Position numbers and translations under genes: made by a program
Assembly (NCBI GenBank): GCA_029863605.1
Contig: JAOTVB010000005.1
Location: forward strand, 172,387-236,386
DNA: 64,000 nucleotides
DNA from: Myxococcales bacterium
GTDB lineage: Bacteria > Myxococcota_A > Polyangia > Polyangiales > Houyiibacteriaceae
Direction: 5' to 3'
Part shown: positions 50,778 through 59,272 of the stretch, piece after piece
Layout of the letters: each line of letters begins with the position of its first letter
Position numbering within the stretch: position 1 is the first letter of the stretch
Notes under the pieces: model-generated
The model's database searches: none
Told to the model about the DNA's origin: nothing
What the model saw: only the letters and a program-made list of their open reading frames with translations

Positions 50778-51793
50778 GACGGCGGCGAATCATCGTTCTC
50801 GTGCACAGTAGCCTCATCCCTCCCGACGACATCAACAATCTCACCCCCGAAGAGATCGCGCCGTTCAAGACCGAGCACGACGTGTGCGAAGGCCTGCGTT
50901 CGCTTGGTCATGAAGTCATGGTGGTGGGTCTGAGCGATGAGCTCGCTCCCCTACGAAAAGCGATCGAGGAGCTCAAGCCTCATGTCGTTTTCAATTTGCT
51001 CGAGGAGTTCGGCGGGGAAGCAATTTTCGATGCCCACGTCGTGGGCTACCTCGAGCTCCAGAGAACCCCGTACACTGGCTGCAATCCACGCGGGCTCCTC
51101 TTGGCCCGCGATAAAGCCCTATCCAAGAAGGTGCTGGCGTATCACCGCATTCGGGTGCCGCGGTTTCGAGTCTTCCCACGTTATCGAAAGATCAAGCGCC
51201 CCCCACGGCTCGAATTTCCGCTCATCGTCAAGTCTCTCATCGAAGAGGGGAGCTATGGGATTGCGCAGGCTTCGGTGGTCAACAACGACAAGGCACTCGA
51301 AGAGCGGGTCGCGTTCATTCACGATAAGATTCAGACCGACGCCGTGGTCGAGCAGTATGTCGCGGGGCGGGAGCTCTACGCATCGGTGCTCGGAAACCAC
51401 CGGCTCAACGTGCTCCCCACGTGGGAGATCTTTCTCGACAAACTACCCGACGATGCGGCAAGAATCGCCACCCGAAAGGTCAAGTGGGACTACGACTACC
51501 AAGAAAAATACGGGGTTCGCATCGGGCGCGCGAAGGGGCTTTCGGACGAGCTCGAACACCAGATCCAGACGCTATCTCGCCGCATCTGTCGCCGCCTCGG
51601 GACCGACGGATGCGTTCGAATCGACTACCGCCTCGATGAGCACGGCAACCTCTATTTCCTCGAGGCCAACCCCAACCCCGACATCGGCGATGGTGAAGAA
51701 TTCGCCAGCGCAGCCAAGGCGGCCGGCATCGCCTACGCCCAACTCCTGCAGAAAATCGTCAACCTAGGCATTCGCCGCGCCGAATACGGGTAG
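50762..51793 (+). CDS. ATP-grasp ligase (D-Ala-D-Ala-ligase-like)
   Basis: The 343-residue protein has the ATP-grasp pattern: N-terminal HDVCEGLRSLGHEVMVVG and VVFNLLEEFGGEA, ATP-binding FPLIVKSLIEEGSYGIAQAS near 150-175, VEQYVAGRELYASVLG, and metal-binding EANPNPDIG near 300. It resembles D-Ala-D-Ala ligases, but the cell already needs another gene for peptidoglycan and this one overlaps a metallopeptidase. It is therefore more likely a ligase joining a carboxylate to an amine or amino acid in a separate pathway. Acceptor unknown. Confidence 0.85.
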   Translation: MASTVRRRRIIVLVHSSLIPPDDINNLTPEEIAPFKTEHDVCEGLRSLGHEVMVVGLSDELAPLRKAIEELKPHVVFNLLEEFGGEAIFDAHVVGYLELQRTPYTGCNPRGLLLARDKALSKKVLAYHRIRVPRFRVFPRYRKIKRPPRLEFPLIVKSLIEEGSYGIAQASVVNNDKALEERVAFIHDKIQTDAVVEQYVAGRELYASVLGNHRLNVLPTWEIFLDKLPDDAARIATRKVKWDYDYQEKYGVRIGRAKGLSDELEHQIQTLSRRICRRLGTDGCVRIDYRLDEHGNLYFLEANPNPDIGDGEEFASAAKAAGIAYAQLLQKIVNLGIRRAEYG

Positions 51794-51811
51794 GTAGGCG
51801 ATACGGTGGCC

Positions 51812-52300
51812 TCACTCGGCGTCGGGTACCTCGAACGTGCCGCGGAGATAGACGCGAAAGCAGTCGAGCTCGTCGTTGCTCCAGTAGTCACCATCGAGTG
51901 GCATCCGTGTTACGCCAGTGGGGGTGGTCTTCAGCCTGGTGAGGAGATAGCCATCCTCGGTGCAGCTGGTGTCGATGTACGGACCGCCCAGCCCGTTCTG
52001 GCCGATTAGCGCCGCAATCTCAGCGTCAACCGATGTGGCTGGGTTCGTTACGTCGAGCTCCATCGTGCTCTGGCCGGTGCCCCTCACGTGACAACTGCCT
52101 GCCGTAGGATTCCCCGCACAACCCTCGAGCTTCGGACGAAGAACCTCTTCTTCGAAGTTGGGAATCACGCACAGTGCATTGTCCGACGCGCAGAGCTTCA
52201 ACGGGGGTCCTCCGCTGCCGCTGTCGCCGCATGCGATGAGCAACGAAAACGCGAACGCAATAGTCACTATTTGAAGCTTGATCGTCCGTCTGTAAAGCAT
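51812..52300 (-). CDS. Lipoprotein with degenerate cytochrome-like motif
   Basis: The 162-residue protein has a lipoprotein signal (FAFSLLIACGDSG, Cys 24). The mature part includes LEGCAGNPTAGSCHVRGTG, which looks like a heme-binding region of planctomycete/myxobacterial cytochrome domains but has a wide Cys spacing rather than CxxCH. Further segments are EIAALIGQNGLGGPYID and MPLDGDYWSNDELDCFRVYLRGTF. It is divergent from the cytochrome-like gene at 52540 and may belong to the same exported system. No heme can be assigned from sequence. Confidence 0.65.
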   Translation of the reverse strand: MLYRRTIKLQIVTIAFAFSLLIACGDSGSGGPPLKLCASDNALCVIPNFEEEVLRPKLEGCAGNPTAGSCHVRGTGQSTMELDVTNPATSVDAEIAALIGQNGLGGPYIDTSCTEDGYLLTRLKTTPTGVTRMPLDGDYWSNDELDCFRVYLRGTFEVPDAE

Positions 52301-52539
52301 CTCTATACCACCATTGAGAGTAAAAAATTCTTGTTAGGGTCTAATAATGGAGGAAAAGTCGAGCTCCTCCAAAGGAAAAATTCTGTTCGCAGATCCTGGC
52401 AGAACAGAGAGAGAGTGCAAGCTTGATTGCCAAAAAAAATCACCCAAAAGGTTTATATTTATCCTGTATGACCTTGGAATACATCTAAATTTTAGTCCTG
52501 CAGGGTGTGTTTTCACATGTTAGGCTGTACCTTGTGAGA
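52301..52539. promoter_or_regulatory. AT-rich divergent intergenic region with two hairpins
   Basis: This 239-base stretch is far richer in A/T than the rest of the window and separates two divergent exported-protein genes, so it probably holds both promoters. Two inverted repeats are visible: TGGAGGA / TCCTCCA near 52349-52372, and TCTGTTC / GAACAGA near 52382-52408. Downstream, a run of eight A residues precedes TTTATATTTATCC, which contains a TATATT -10-like element without a well-placed -35. No open frame is convincing. Confidence 0.55.
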
Positions 52540-54759
52540 ATGAGTTACAGGTGCATCATCAGCAACCTCAAGGCTGGGGCGTTCGTTCTCTTGATTGGGT
52601 CGGCATTGGCGGTGTCCGGCTGCAAAGACGACCCCACGCTCTTCGGCGGCTGCTCCACCCAGAACGTGAATGCTTGCCCGACGTCCGAGGGTTTCGCCAA
52701 TCCTTACGAGGGCCAGCTCGAGCTGCTGACGTGGACGGAGACTCTGCGCAAAGCCAGCCTTGAGCTCACCGGTCAACTACCGACCGAACAGCAGATTCGG
52801 GCCAGTGAAGACCTCGGCCAACTCGGCCTCGAGGCGTCGCTCGCTGAGTTGATGAGGGAGCCCGCGTTCGGCGATCGCATCATCGAGCTCTACAACGATC
52901 ATTTCCTCACCGACAAATACCTGGGTCGCGAGAACGCGATCGAGCTTCTCGATGAGGAGATTTGGCCAAACCTTCGGTGGTTCGACAGCAGGGGTGAAGA
53001 CGACGACGGCGTCGCGCTCATCACGAACGACTCGCTCGCGCGTGAACCGCTCGAGCTGATCGCGCACGTGATTCGCAACGAGCGTCCGTTCACCGAGATC
53101 CTCACGGCCGACTACGCGATGCTCAACGGCTACTCGGCGCTATCGCTGATCGGTCTACCAGACCTTCCGCTTGGTATTGGTGAGGACCCCGAGCGGTTTC
53201 GAGCGATTCAAGTACCCGGCATCCCCCATGCGGGCATTCTCACCTCGCCGATGTTTCTCAACCGGTTCCCGACGAGCGACACGAATATCAACCGACACCG
53301 CTCACGGATGACCTACTGGTTCTTCCTCGACATCGACATCAATCGGTTCGGAAGCCGTCCTGTGGACGCAAGCGACGACTTCGGTGAGAACCCGACACTG
53401 AACAATCCGGACTGCGCTGTCTGTCACACAACCATGGATCCCATTGCCGGTCTCTACATGAACTGGAACGAGCGCGGCGAGTACAGTGGCCAGGGCGAAT
53501 GGTTTGGCCCTGACTACATCTTACCCCCGGGCTTCAATGGTGAGGCCCTGCCTGATGGCGAGCGGAAGCGCGCACTGCAATGGCTTGGGAAGCGGCTCGC
53601 CGAGAACCCGCGCTTTGCACAGGCGACCGTCAAGACGGTCTTTGAAGGCTTGACGGGCCAAAAGGTGCTCGATCTTTCAGTGGGCTACGTGGTGCCGGAT
53701 ATGGGCGGCATGGGCGGCACGGGTGGCGATATGGGCGCGGGCGGCGCTGGTGGCATGGGCATCGGTGGTGCTGGCGGCATGGGCATCGGCGGCGCCGGTG
53801 GCATGGGCGTTGGCGGCGCTGGCGGCATGGGCATCGGTGGCGCCGGCGGCATGGGCGTCGGCGGCGCGGGTGGCGAGATGGGCACGGGCGGCACGATGCC
53901 TCCTCCCCCGCCTCCTCCCCCTCTGCCCGAGATCGAGCCCGAGATCGACCCCGACGTCGACCCCGCTCTCGAGCGTGCCTACGACGTGCAGCAGGACATT
54001 CTGCGCATCATCCAGCAGCGCTTCATCGAGAGCAACTACAACTTCAAGCTCCTCGTACGCGAGATCGTGCTGAGCCCGTACTTCCGTGCGGCCAATGCCA
54101 CTCCGTTGACAGCAGATATGGAGATCGAGCTATCGACCTTCGGCACGGCGCGACTTCTCACACCAGAGCATCTCAACCGAAAGATCGAGGCCACGACCGG
54201 CATCCGTTGGCGACAGCGACCCGATCGGGCGGATTATCTGCGGGACCAGTACCGCATCTTCTATGGCGGCATCGATTCGGATCTCGTGACCCAGCGTGTC
54301 ACCGCGCCGAATGGAGTCATGGCAAGCCTTGCGCAGCGCATGGCGTACGAGGTGGCGTGTTCCGCCGTCCCGTATGACTTCTCGAAGGCCTCGAATCAGC
54401 GGCTCTTGTTCCCCGGCATCGACCGCAACGTCGCGATCGACAATGGCTCGGACCAGGTGCGCGATGCAGTGCGGCACCTCCATGAACAGCTTCTTGGAGA
54501 GAGCTTGGGGGCGAACGACCCCGAGATCGACGCAACGATGGTCGTGCTGACCGAGGCGTACAGCCTCGGCCGGAATGGCTTGTCGACCGGCGCCGTCTCG
54601 GAGGAGCTCGCCGACCCCTGCCGCCTCAACAACGACCGAATGACGGGAGACTCGCTCCCGGACAATCGGCGTATCAACCAGGACCCTGACTACACCCTGC
54701 GCGCCTGGATGGCGGCGGTGAGTTATCTCCTTTCCGACTACCGATACCTTTACGAGTGA
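52540..54759 (+). CDS. Exported cytochrome-like protein with DUF1588/1592-type domains and Gly-rich insert
   Basis: The 739-residue protein has a lipoprotein signal (LIGSALAVSGCKDDP). A helical region follows with LTADYAMLNGYSALSLIGLP and HAGILTSPMFLNRFPTSDTNINRHRSR (in pieces), then a single heme-type motif CAVCHTTMDPIAG (Cys 292, Cys 295, His 296). This order matches planctomycete/myxobacterial proteins encoded with DUF1501 proteins. Residues about 388-453 are a Gly-Met-Ala repeat, followed by a Pro run, interrupting the domain. The first codon is uncertain; ATG 52540 gives the best signal peptide. It is followed by a DUF1501 gene after 13 bases. Confidence 0.78.
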   Translation: MSYRCIISNLKAGAFVLLIGSALAVSGCKDDPTLFGGCSTQNVNACPTSEGFANPYEGQLELLTWTETLRKASLELTGQLPTEQQIRASEDLGQLGLEASLAELMREPAFGDRIIELYNDHFLTDKYLGRENAIELLDEEIWPNLRWFDSRGEDDDGVALITNDSLAREPLELIAHVIRNERPFTEILTADYAMLNGYSALSLIGLPDLPLGIGEDPERFRAIQVPGIPHAGILTSPMFLNRFPTSDTNINRHRSRMTYWFFLDIDINRFGSRPVDASDDFGENPTLNNPDCAVCHTTMDPIAGLYMNWNERGEYSGQGEWFGPDYILPPGFNGEALPDGERKRALQWLGKRLAENPRFAQATVKTVFEGLTGQKVLDLSVGYVVPDMGGMGGTGGDMGAGGAGGMGIGGAGGMGIGGAGGMGVGGAGGMGIGGAGGMGVGGAGGEMGTGGTMPPPPPPPPLPEIEPEIDPDVDPALERAYDVQQDILRIIQQRFIESNYNFKLLVREIVLSPYFRAANATPLTADMEIELSTFGTARLLTPEHLNRKIEATTGIRWRQRPDRADYLRDQYRIFYGGIDSDLVTQRVTAPNGVMASLAQRMAYEVACSAVPYDFSKASNQRLLFPGIDRNVAIDNGSDQVRDAVRHLHEQLLGESLGANDPEIDATMVVLTEAYSLGRNGLSTGAVSEELADPCRLNNDRMTGDSLPDNRRINQDPDYTLRAWMAAVSYLLSDYRYLYE
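53741..53876 (+). repeat. Tandem 24-bp repeat coding a Gly-rich insert
   Basis: About five and a half copies of a 24-bp unit encode GGAGGMG(I/V), giving a flexible stretch in the heme protein. Copies differ mainly at third codon positions (ggc, ggt, gcc, gct), so they look diverged rather than newly expanded. Such repeats are prone to length change by slippage. Confidence 0.85.
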
Positions 54760-54772
54760 GGGAGGACTAGCT

Positions 54773-56065
54773 GTGGATCGTCGAGACTTTTTACGCATCG
54801 CTAGCTGGGCCGGGCTGACTTGTGTGATGCCCGCAGTGGTCGACCCGCTGCGCGCCACGGCCCAGACGAGCGCCACCGGATATTCCGGCACGTACTGGAT
54901 CTTCATGCACGCCGGCGGCGGATGGGACCCGACCCACCTATGCGACCCCAAGGGGCGCACCAACGAGAACGAAAACGACCCGATGGGACGCTTCTTGAAG
55001 AGCGACATCCGGACGGCGGGCAACATCAACTACGCGCCACTTGGCGACGATATGACGGCGCTCGATGCGTTTTTCCAGAGTCATTACCAACGCCTGATGG
55101 TCATCAACGGGATGGACACCGGCACCAACGGTCACGACCAGGGGACTCGCGGAACCTGGAGTGGTCGAACCGCCGAAGGTCATCCGCCGATCGGTGCGTT
55201 GATCGCGGCGACCCACGGGCCAAATCTGCCGATGCCGCTGATCGGCTATGGCGGATACCTCGATACACAGGGCGTCACCAACGCGGTGCCGCTCGGCGAT
55301 GGTGGTCTACTGCACAACCTCGCGCACCCGTCGCGCCCCGATCCCACAGGGTCGGACGACAACTACTTCGGACATCCGGACATCCCATCGGTGGTGCAGC
55401 GGGAGCAACAGCTCCGGCTGCTCAGAATTCAGGGTCAGCAACGCTTGCCGCGAATTTGGGCCGGGCAAAACGAGCTGATGCTTGCGCGATTGGGCCAGGA
55501 TGACCTCAAGCGCGTGTCCGAGGCGCTTCCCGACGAGTTCGCCGATGGCCAGCTTCAGCGCCAGATCCAAGTGGCGCTCGCCGCCTATTCGGCAGGCCTG
55601 TCGGTGAGCGTCAGCGTCAGCCGAGGTGGCTTCGACACGCATGGCAACCACGACCAAAATCACTTGCCGAACCTTATCGACTTCGTCAATGCAGCGAATT
55701 TCGCGATCCAAGAAGCGGAGCGCATGGGGATCGCCGACAAGGTCGCCGTCGTGATGGGTTCGGACTTCGGCCGTACGCCGGGCTACAATGGCGGTAATGG
55801 CAAGGACCACTGGCCAATCAGCAGCATGATAATGATGGGCCCTGGAATCCCCGGGAACCGCGTCATCGGCGGAACAGACGACCGACATGGACCACTGCTT
55901 GTCGATCCTACGACGCTCGCGGTGCAGGGGCCGCCGGATACTTCCCAAGGAACCCGCCTCGGCATCGAGCACGTGCATCGCGCGCTGCGAGATTTGGCAG
56001 GCGTACCGGACAACTTCAAGGCTGCGTTCCCGCTCGCGGGCGAGGACCTGCCGATCTTCGTTTGA
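54773..56065 (+). CDS. Tat-exported DUF1501-family protein
   Basis: The 430-residue protein starts with a twin-arginine signal (VDRRDFLRIASWAGLTCVMP) and a GTG start. The mature part has DUF1501 features: GGWDPTHLCDPKG, HYQRLMVINGMDTGTNGHDQGTR (in pieces), SRGGFDTHGNHDQNHLPNLID, MGSDFGRTPGYNGGNGKDHWP and MMGPGIPGNRVIGGTD. DUF1501 proteins are sulfatase-like, exported, and are encoded with cytochrome-like partners such as the gene upstream. Their reaction has not been established as far as I know. The pair probably forms one exported redox or hydrolase system. Confidence 0.88.
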   Translation: MDRRDFLRIASWAGLTCVMPAVVDPLRATAQTSATGYSGTYWIFMHAGGGWDPTHLCDPKGRTNENENDPMGRFLKSDIRTAGNINYAPLGDDMTALDAFFQSHYQRLMVINGMDTGTNGHDQGTRGTWSGRTAEGHPPIGALIAATHGPNLPMPLIGYGGYLDTQGVTNAVPLGDGGLLHNLAHPSRPDPTGSDDNYFGHPDIPSVVQREQQLRLLRIQGQQRLPRIWAGQNELMLARLGQDDLKRVSEALPDEFADGQLQRQIQVALAAYSAGLSVSVSVSRGGFDTHGNHDQNHLPNLIDFVNAANFAIQEAERMGIADKVAVVMGSDFGRTPGYNGGNGKDHWPISSMIMMGPGIPGNRVIGGTDDRHGPLLVDPTTLAVQGPPDTSQGTRLGIEHVHRALRDLAGVPDNFKAAFPLAGEDLPIFV

Positions 56066-56088
56066 TCGGCTGCACGCTGCTACGGAAG

Positions 56089-57009
56089 CTAGAAGGCGGC
56101 GCCGCCACCGATCAGCAGACCCCAGACCTGATTCTTGTCGAACGCGAAGCCCCAAGGGTCGTCGAGATTGATGACGACCCCGACGGAGCCGAACGCATCC
56201 TCAGTGCCGAAGCGGAGATAGGGCTCAACGGCAAGCTGAGTTTTCTGTGGCGAAGCGTCCGCCGCACCCTTTGGCAGGATCACCAGGGTGAACCGCGAGC
56301 CGACGCGCAACCACTTCACCGCTTGGTAGCCCATCATCCCTCCCATTTGAATGACAGGGTCGTTGCGGTCGTTCGGGTTGCGCGCGTTGGTCTTGATCAT
56401 CACGCCGGTCGCAAAGTCAGCGCCCCAAAGAAAGCCGCTGGGCTTCCGGCGTTCGAAGGCCATCGGGACGATGACGCTGACCGAGTGCGGATCCCAGAGC
56501 CAGTACATCGTGTTTCCGCGCACTGCCGCGGCAAGTCCGTAGGCCGCTGCCGCCGTCACATTGTCTGGCGTGGTGATTTCGTCGGGAAAACGCGCGACGG
56601 GTATCGTCACACCGAGGCCGAAACGATAGGAGAACTGGCCCTTGACGCCCTGGTAGTAGAACGCGACCCAGGGATTTCCCGGACGGAACGAGTTGCCAGG
56701 TTCGGTGTTTTCGCCGCGATCGAGGTTGACGTAGGCGAAGCCCCACGCCGCGTCGAGAAGCCAATTCTTTGCCAACTGGAGCCGCATCTCGAAGAGCGGG
56801 CTGAGTAGTGTCGCTTTGGCTCCGCCCTCGAGGGCATTGCCGCTAAAGAACGCAAGCTCGCCGAGAATCTGGAAGCGCTTGCTATGCGCGTTCGTGCCCT
56901 CGTCCAAGCTGTTGGGCTCGTTGGGAAATGCGCGCGCCTCGCCCGGTGACAACCATGCCGCCGCTGCCACCAACACAGCCACAGCTCCCCAACCCCGAAG
57001 AAAAGCCAT
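56089..57009 (-). CDS. Predicted outer-membrane porin-like beta-barrel protein
   Basis: The 306-residue protein has a signal peptide (cut near EARAFP) and then alternating strands rich in aromatic and polar residues typical of a barrel (KWLRVGSRFTLVILP, FLWGADFATGVMIKT, YFYQGVKGQFSYRFGLGV-like region). It ends in GGGAAF, so the last residue is Phe as in many outer-membrane proteins. It lies at the end of a run with the exported heme pair but on the opposite strand. Porin or ligand channel is a guess. Confidence 0.72.
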   Translation of the reverse strand: MAFLRGWGAVAVLVAAAAWLSPGEARAFPNEPNSLDEGTNAHSKRFQILGELAFFSGNALEGGAKATLLSPLFEMRLQLAKNWLLDAAWGFAYVNLDRGENTEPGNSFRPGNPWVAFYYQGVKGQFSYRFGLGVTIPVARFPDEITTPDNVTAAAAYGLAAAVRGNTMYWLWDPHSVSVIVPMAFERRKPSGFLWGADFATGVMIKTNARNPNDRNDPVIQMGGMMGYQAVKWLRVGSRFTLVILPKGAADASPQKTQLAVEPYLRFGTEDAFGSVGVVINLDDPWGFAFDKNQVWGLLIGGGAAF

Positions 57010-57024
57010 CTTTCAACCCCCAAT

Positions 57025-57054
57025 GAAAAAAGGGCTGTCCCCCTCTTTCTCGTC
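57025..57054. repeat. Palindromic GGGCTGTCCCC-type repeat, copy 2
   Basis: An A-run, AGGGCTGTCCCCC, and TCTTTCTCGTC make a second copy of the element at 47905-47930, with the core GG(A/G)CTGTCCCC, a pyrimidine tract and TCG in common. It sits 15 bases upstream of the porin-like gene's start on the minus strand. It is not obviously part of a mobile element, since no transposase is adjacent. Confidence 0.6.
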
Positions 57055-57133
57055 TCAATATAAGCAGCGGGGATTGTCGTGGACCACTGTTCCGTCAGGA
57101 GCGGAACGACGGCTCGCAGCCGTGATCGGACGT

Positions 57134-58327
57134 TCAGGGATGTACCGCCGCGTACGACGGCCCCGGGTCGGTGAGCCACTCGATGGCGCGCGTGCTGCCC
57201 GTTTCGAGGTCGATGATCGAGAGCCGGTTGTTGCTGACGTGCGCGACGAATGCGAAGTCGCCGCCGGAATCGACGGCCGCAGTCAGAGGGAAGGGGCCGC
57301 CGGGAAGCACGTCAGGGGGAGAGGGCACGAGGGTTTGGCCGTCGACCGCGATCGTGATCAAGCTCGCTGGAATGGTCGGCGTGAGGGGGCTCGTTGGCGC
57401 TAGAATCGAGGACCGACTCGGCACGTACGTGAGGCCGTAGGGAACGCCTCCAAGCATGAAGTTTTGAATCACCGTCGGCATGGTCGGGTCGGACGTATCG
57501 ACGAGGGTGACATTGAGACTTTGGCTATTGGCAACGACGAGCTCAGCGTTGCCGTCGAGGAATGTCAGGTCGGAGGGATCACTGGCCGTGGCCACCAGGT
57601 CGCTCATGGTCCCGGCCACATCCGAGGTCTGAAAGACCCGTATACCATTCTCGCTGGCGATGTTGACCGCACCAAGCGTCCCGTCTGCGCTCAAGACCAC
57701 CTGCTCTGGGCCCGAGCCGACGGTGACTTCTTCGATCACTTCGCGGGCTGCGATGTCGATGATCGAAAGGCTATCGCCACGCGCATCGGTCGTTCCGTAG
57801 TTGGCGGTGTACGCGATGGTACCTTCAGGATTGATCGCGATCCCGAGTGGGACATCCTCGGTGTCGATCGAGACCGCTTCCCCGGACTCGAGATCGACCA
57901 CCAAAAGCGTGCCGCCAGGCGGCACGGTGGGTGACCCGATGATCATGTTGGTGAGCCCTGTCCCATCGAAGAAGCCAGGACCCACCGAAACGACGGCAGT
58001 CCTGCCATCGGGAGTCAGCTCGAGCTCGATCGGACCAGGCTCCCAGTCGGACAAGTCGATCGTGTCGACGATGGCTGCTTCCGCATCGCTCTGTCCGTCA
58101 ATGAGCTTGTCGTAATCGAGAAGCGTCAAGGACCGATTGAGCCAGTCCGCGGTGACCACGAGGGTCGCCGGCAGGCCTGAACCCCCCGCGCCGCCAGCAG
58201 CGGCCGAACCCCCGGCCCCGCCTGATTCGGTCGTACCGCACCCTGCCACGAACAACGCGAGAACGAACGCAGAAGATACCCAAACCCCGCTTGCGGCAAG
58301 CACCCGAGAAACATCGCGCAACATCAT
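57134..58327 (-). CDS. Lipoprotein with YncE-like beta-propeller
   Basis: The 397-residue protein has a lipoprotein signal (ALFVAGCGTTE) and a Gly/Ala-rich linker (ESGGAGGSAAAGGAGG). A seven-bladed propeller follows from about residue 55, with repeated segments such as GPIELELTPDGRTAVVSV, IAINPEGTIAYTANY, EQVVLSADGTLGAVNI and PFPLTAAVDSGGDFAFVAHV. YncE-like repeats are found in exported binding or enzyme proteins; no active-site residues are evident here. It lies 14 bases upstream of a methyltransferase gene's end on the same strand, so the two may form one transcript. Confidence 0.8.
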   Translation of the reverse strand: MMLRDVSRVLAASGVWVSSAFVLALFVAGCGTTESGGAGGSAAAGGAGGSGLPATLVVTADWLNRSLTLLDYDKLIDGQSDAEAAIVDTIDLSDWEPGPIELELTPDGRTAVVSVGPGFFDGTGLTNMIIGSPTVPPGGTLLVVDLESGEAVSIDTEDVPLGIAINPEGTIAYTANYGTTDARGDSLSIIDIAAREVIEEVTVGSGPEQVVLSADGTLGAVNIASENGIRVFQTSDVAGTMSDLVATASDPSDLTFLDGNAELVVANSQSLNVTLVDTSDPTMPTVIQNFMLGGVPYGLTYVPSRSSILAPTSPLTPTIPASLITIAVDGQTLVPSPPDVLPGGPFPLTAAVDSGGDFAFVAHVSNNRLSIIDLETGSTRAIEWLTDPGPSYAAVHP

Positions 58328-58341
58328 CGCGCGAGTATAGG

Positions 58342-59190
58342 CTATTTCCGATCGCGGCGTTTCTTCGGCTTGACGAACTTGAGGGTCATTCGATCGCTTT
58401 CGCCGATCGCAACGTATTTTGCCCGGTCATTGTCCCCGAGTCGCAACGTGGGAGGGAGCGTCCAGACACCGAGCGGATGGTCGGCCGTGTCGAGGGGGTT
58501 TGCGTTTACTTCGGAGGACCCCACGAAACGAAAACCCGCACCCTTTGCAAGCCGCTTGACCTCCGTTTCGGTCACGTAGCCGCTCTCGATCATTCTTTCG
58601 ACGGTGGTCCCCGGCTTCGCGCGGTGTTCCACGACGCCAAGCACCCCACCCGGCTTCAGCGCCTCGAACATCGCTTCGAACATCTGCGGCGCGTAATTGC
58701 CCTTCATCCAGTTGTGGACGTTTCGAAAGGTGAGCACCATGTCCGCCGTGCCGCTAGGCGCCATCTCAGTCCGCTCGGGGATCGACAGCTCGGTCACGAC
58801 CACTCGGTCGTAGAGGTCGGGGCGAGCAGCGAGCTTCTTTTCGAGCTCACGCTGCATCTTCTTTCGCCATTCTGGCGTTCGCTTTGCCGTCAGTGCGAAG
58901 CCGGCGGCATAGTATTTGCCGTCCCGTCTGAGGAACGGGGCGAGAATCTCGGTGTACCACCCTCTGCTCGGCCAGACCTCCACGACCGTCATCGACGGCT
59001 CGAGGGCGAAGAAGGCGAGGGTCTCAGCGGGATGCCGATACCGATTTCGGTCCGCGTTGCCGGGGTCTCGATGGGAACCGGTCGTCCAGCGCTCGAGCTC
59101 CGCCGATGAATCGGCAACCACGCCAACGCCGAATCCGAGCGTCGAAGCCAGCAGAGCAAGACCGATCCAGACTGATTGTCGAATCACCAC
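58342..59190 (-). CDS. Exported class I methyltransferase-like protein
   Basis: The 282-residue protein starts with a signal-like helix (LALLASTLGFGVGVVAD) followed by a methyltransferase fold of the predicted COG4798 type. The segments are WTTGSHRDPGNADRNRYRHPAETLAFF, TVVEVWPSRGWYTEILAPFL in place of the usual GxGxG loop, LTFRNVHNWMKGNYAP, and EALKPGGVLGVVEHRA. SAM is cytosolic, so an exported enzyme is puzzling. I chose GTG 59188-59190 for the TAGGG site; the frame extends to 59319. The role is unknown. Confidence 0.75.
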   Translation of the reverse strand: MVIRQSVWIGLALLASTLGFGVGVVADSSAELERWTTGSHRDPGNADRNRYRHPAETLAFFALEPSMTVVEVWPSRGWYTEILAPFLRRDGKYYAAGFALTAKRTPEWRKKMQRELEKKLAARPDLYDRVVVTELSIPERTEMAPSGTADMVLTFRNVHNWMKGNYAPQMFEAMFEALKPGGVLGVVEHRAKPGTTVERMIESGYVTETEVKRLAKGAGFRFVGSSEVNANPLDTADHPLGVWTLPPTLRLGDNDRAKYVAIGESDRMTLKFVKPKKRRDRK

Positions 59191-59272
59191 AGAGACCCTA
59201 GACGCTACCACATGATCGAGTCGTCGCCGGGATGGCGGAAGACGAGTACAATAGCGGCAAAGGGACAGCCTG

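Noticed and set aside
53741..53876. A possible CRISPR-like array
   Set aside because: The repeats are contiguous 24-bp coding units with no spacers and keep the reading frame, so they are a protein tandem repeat.
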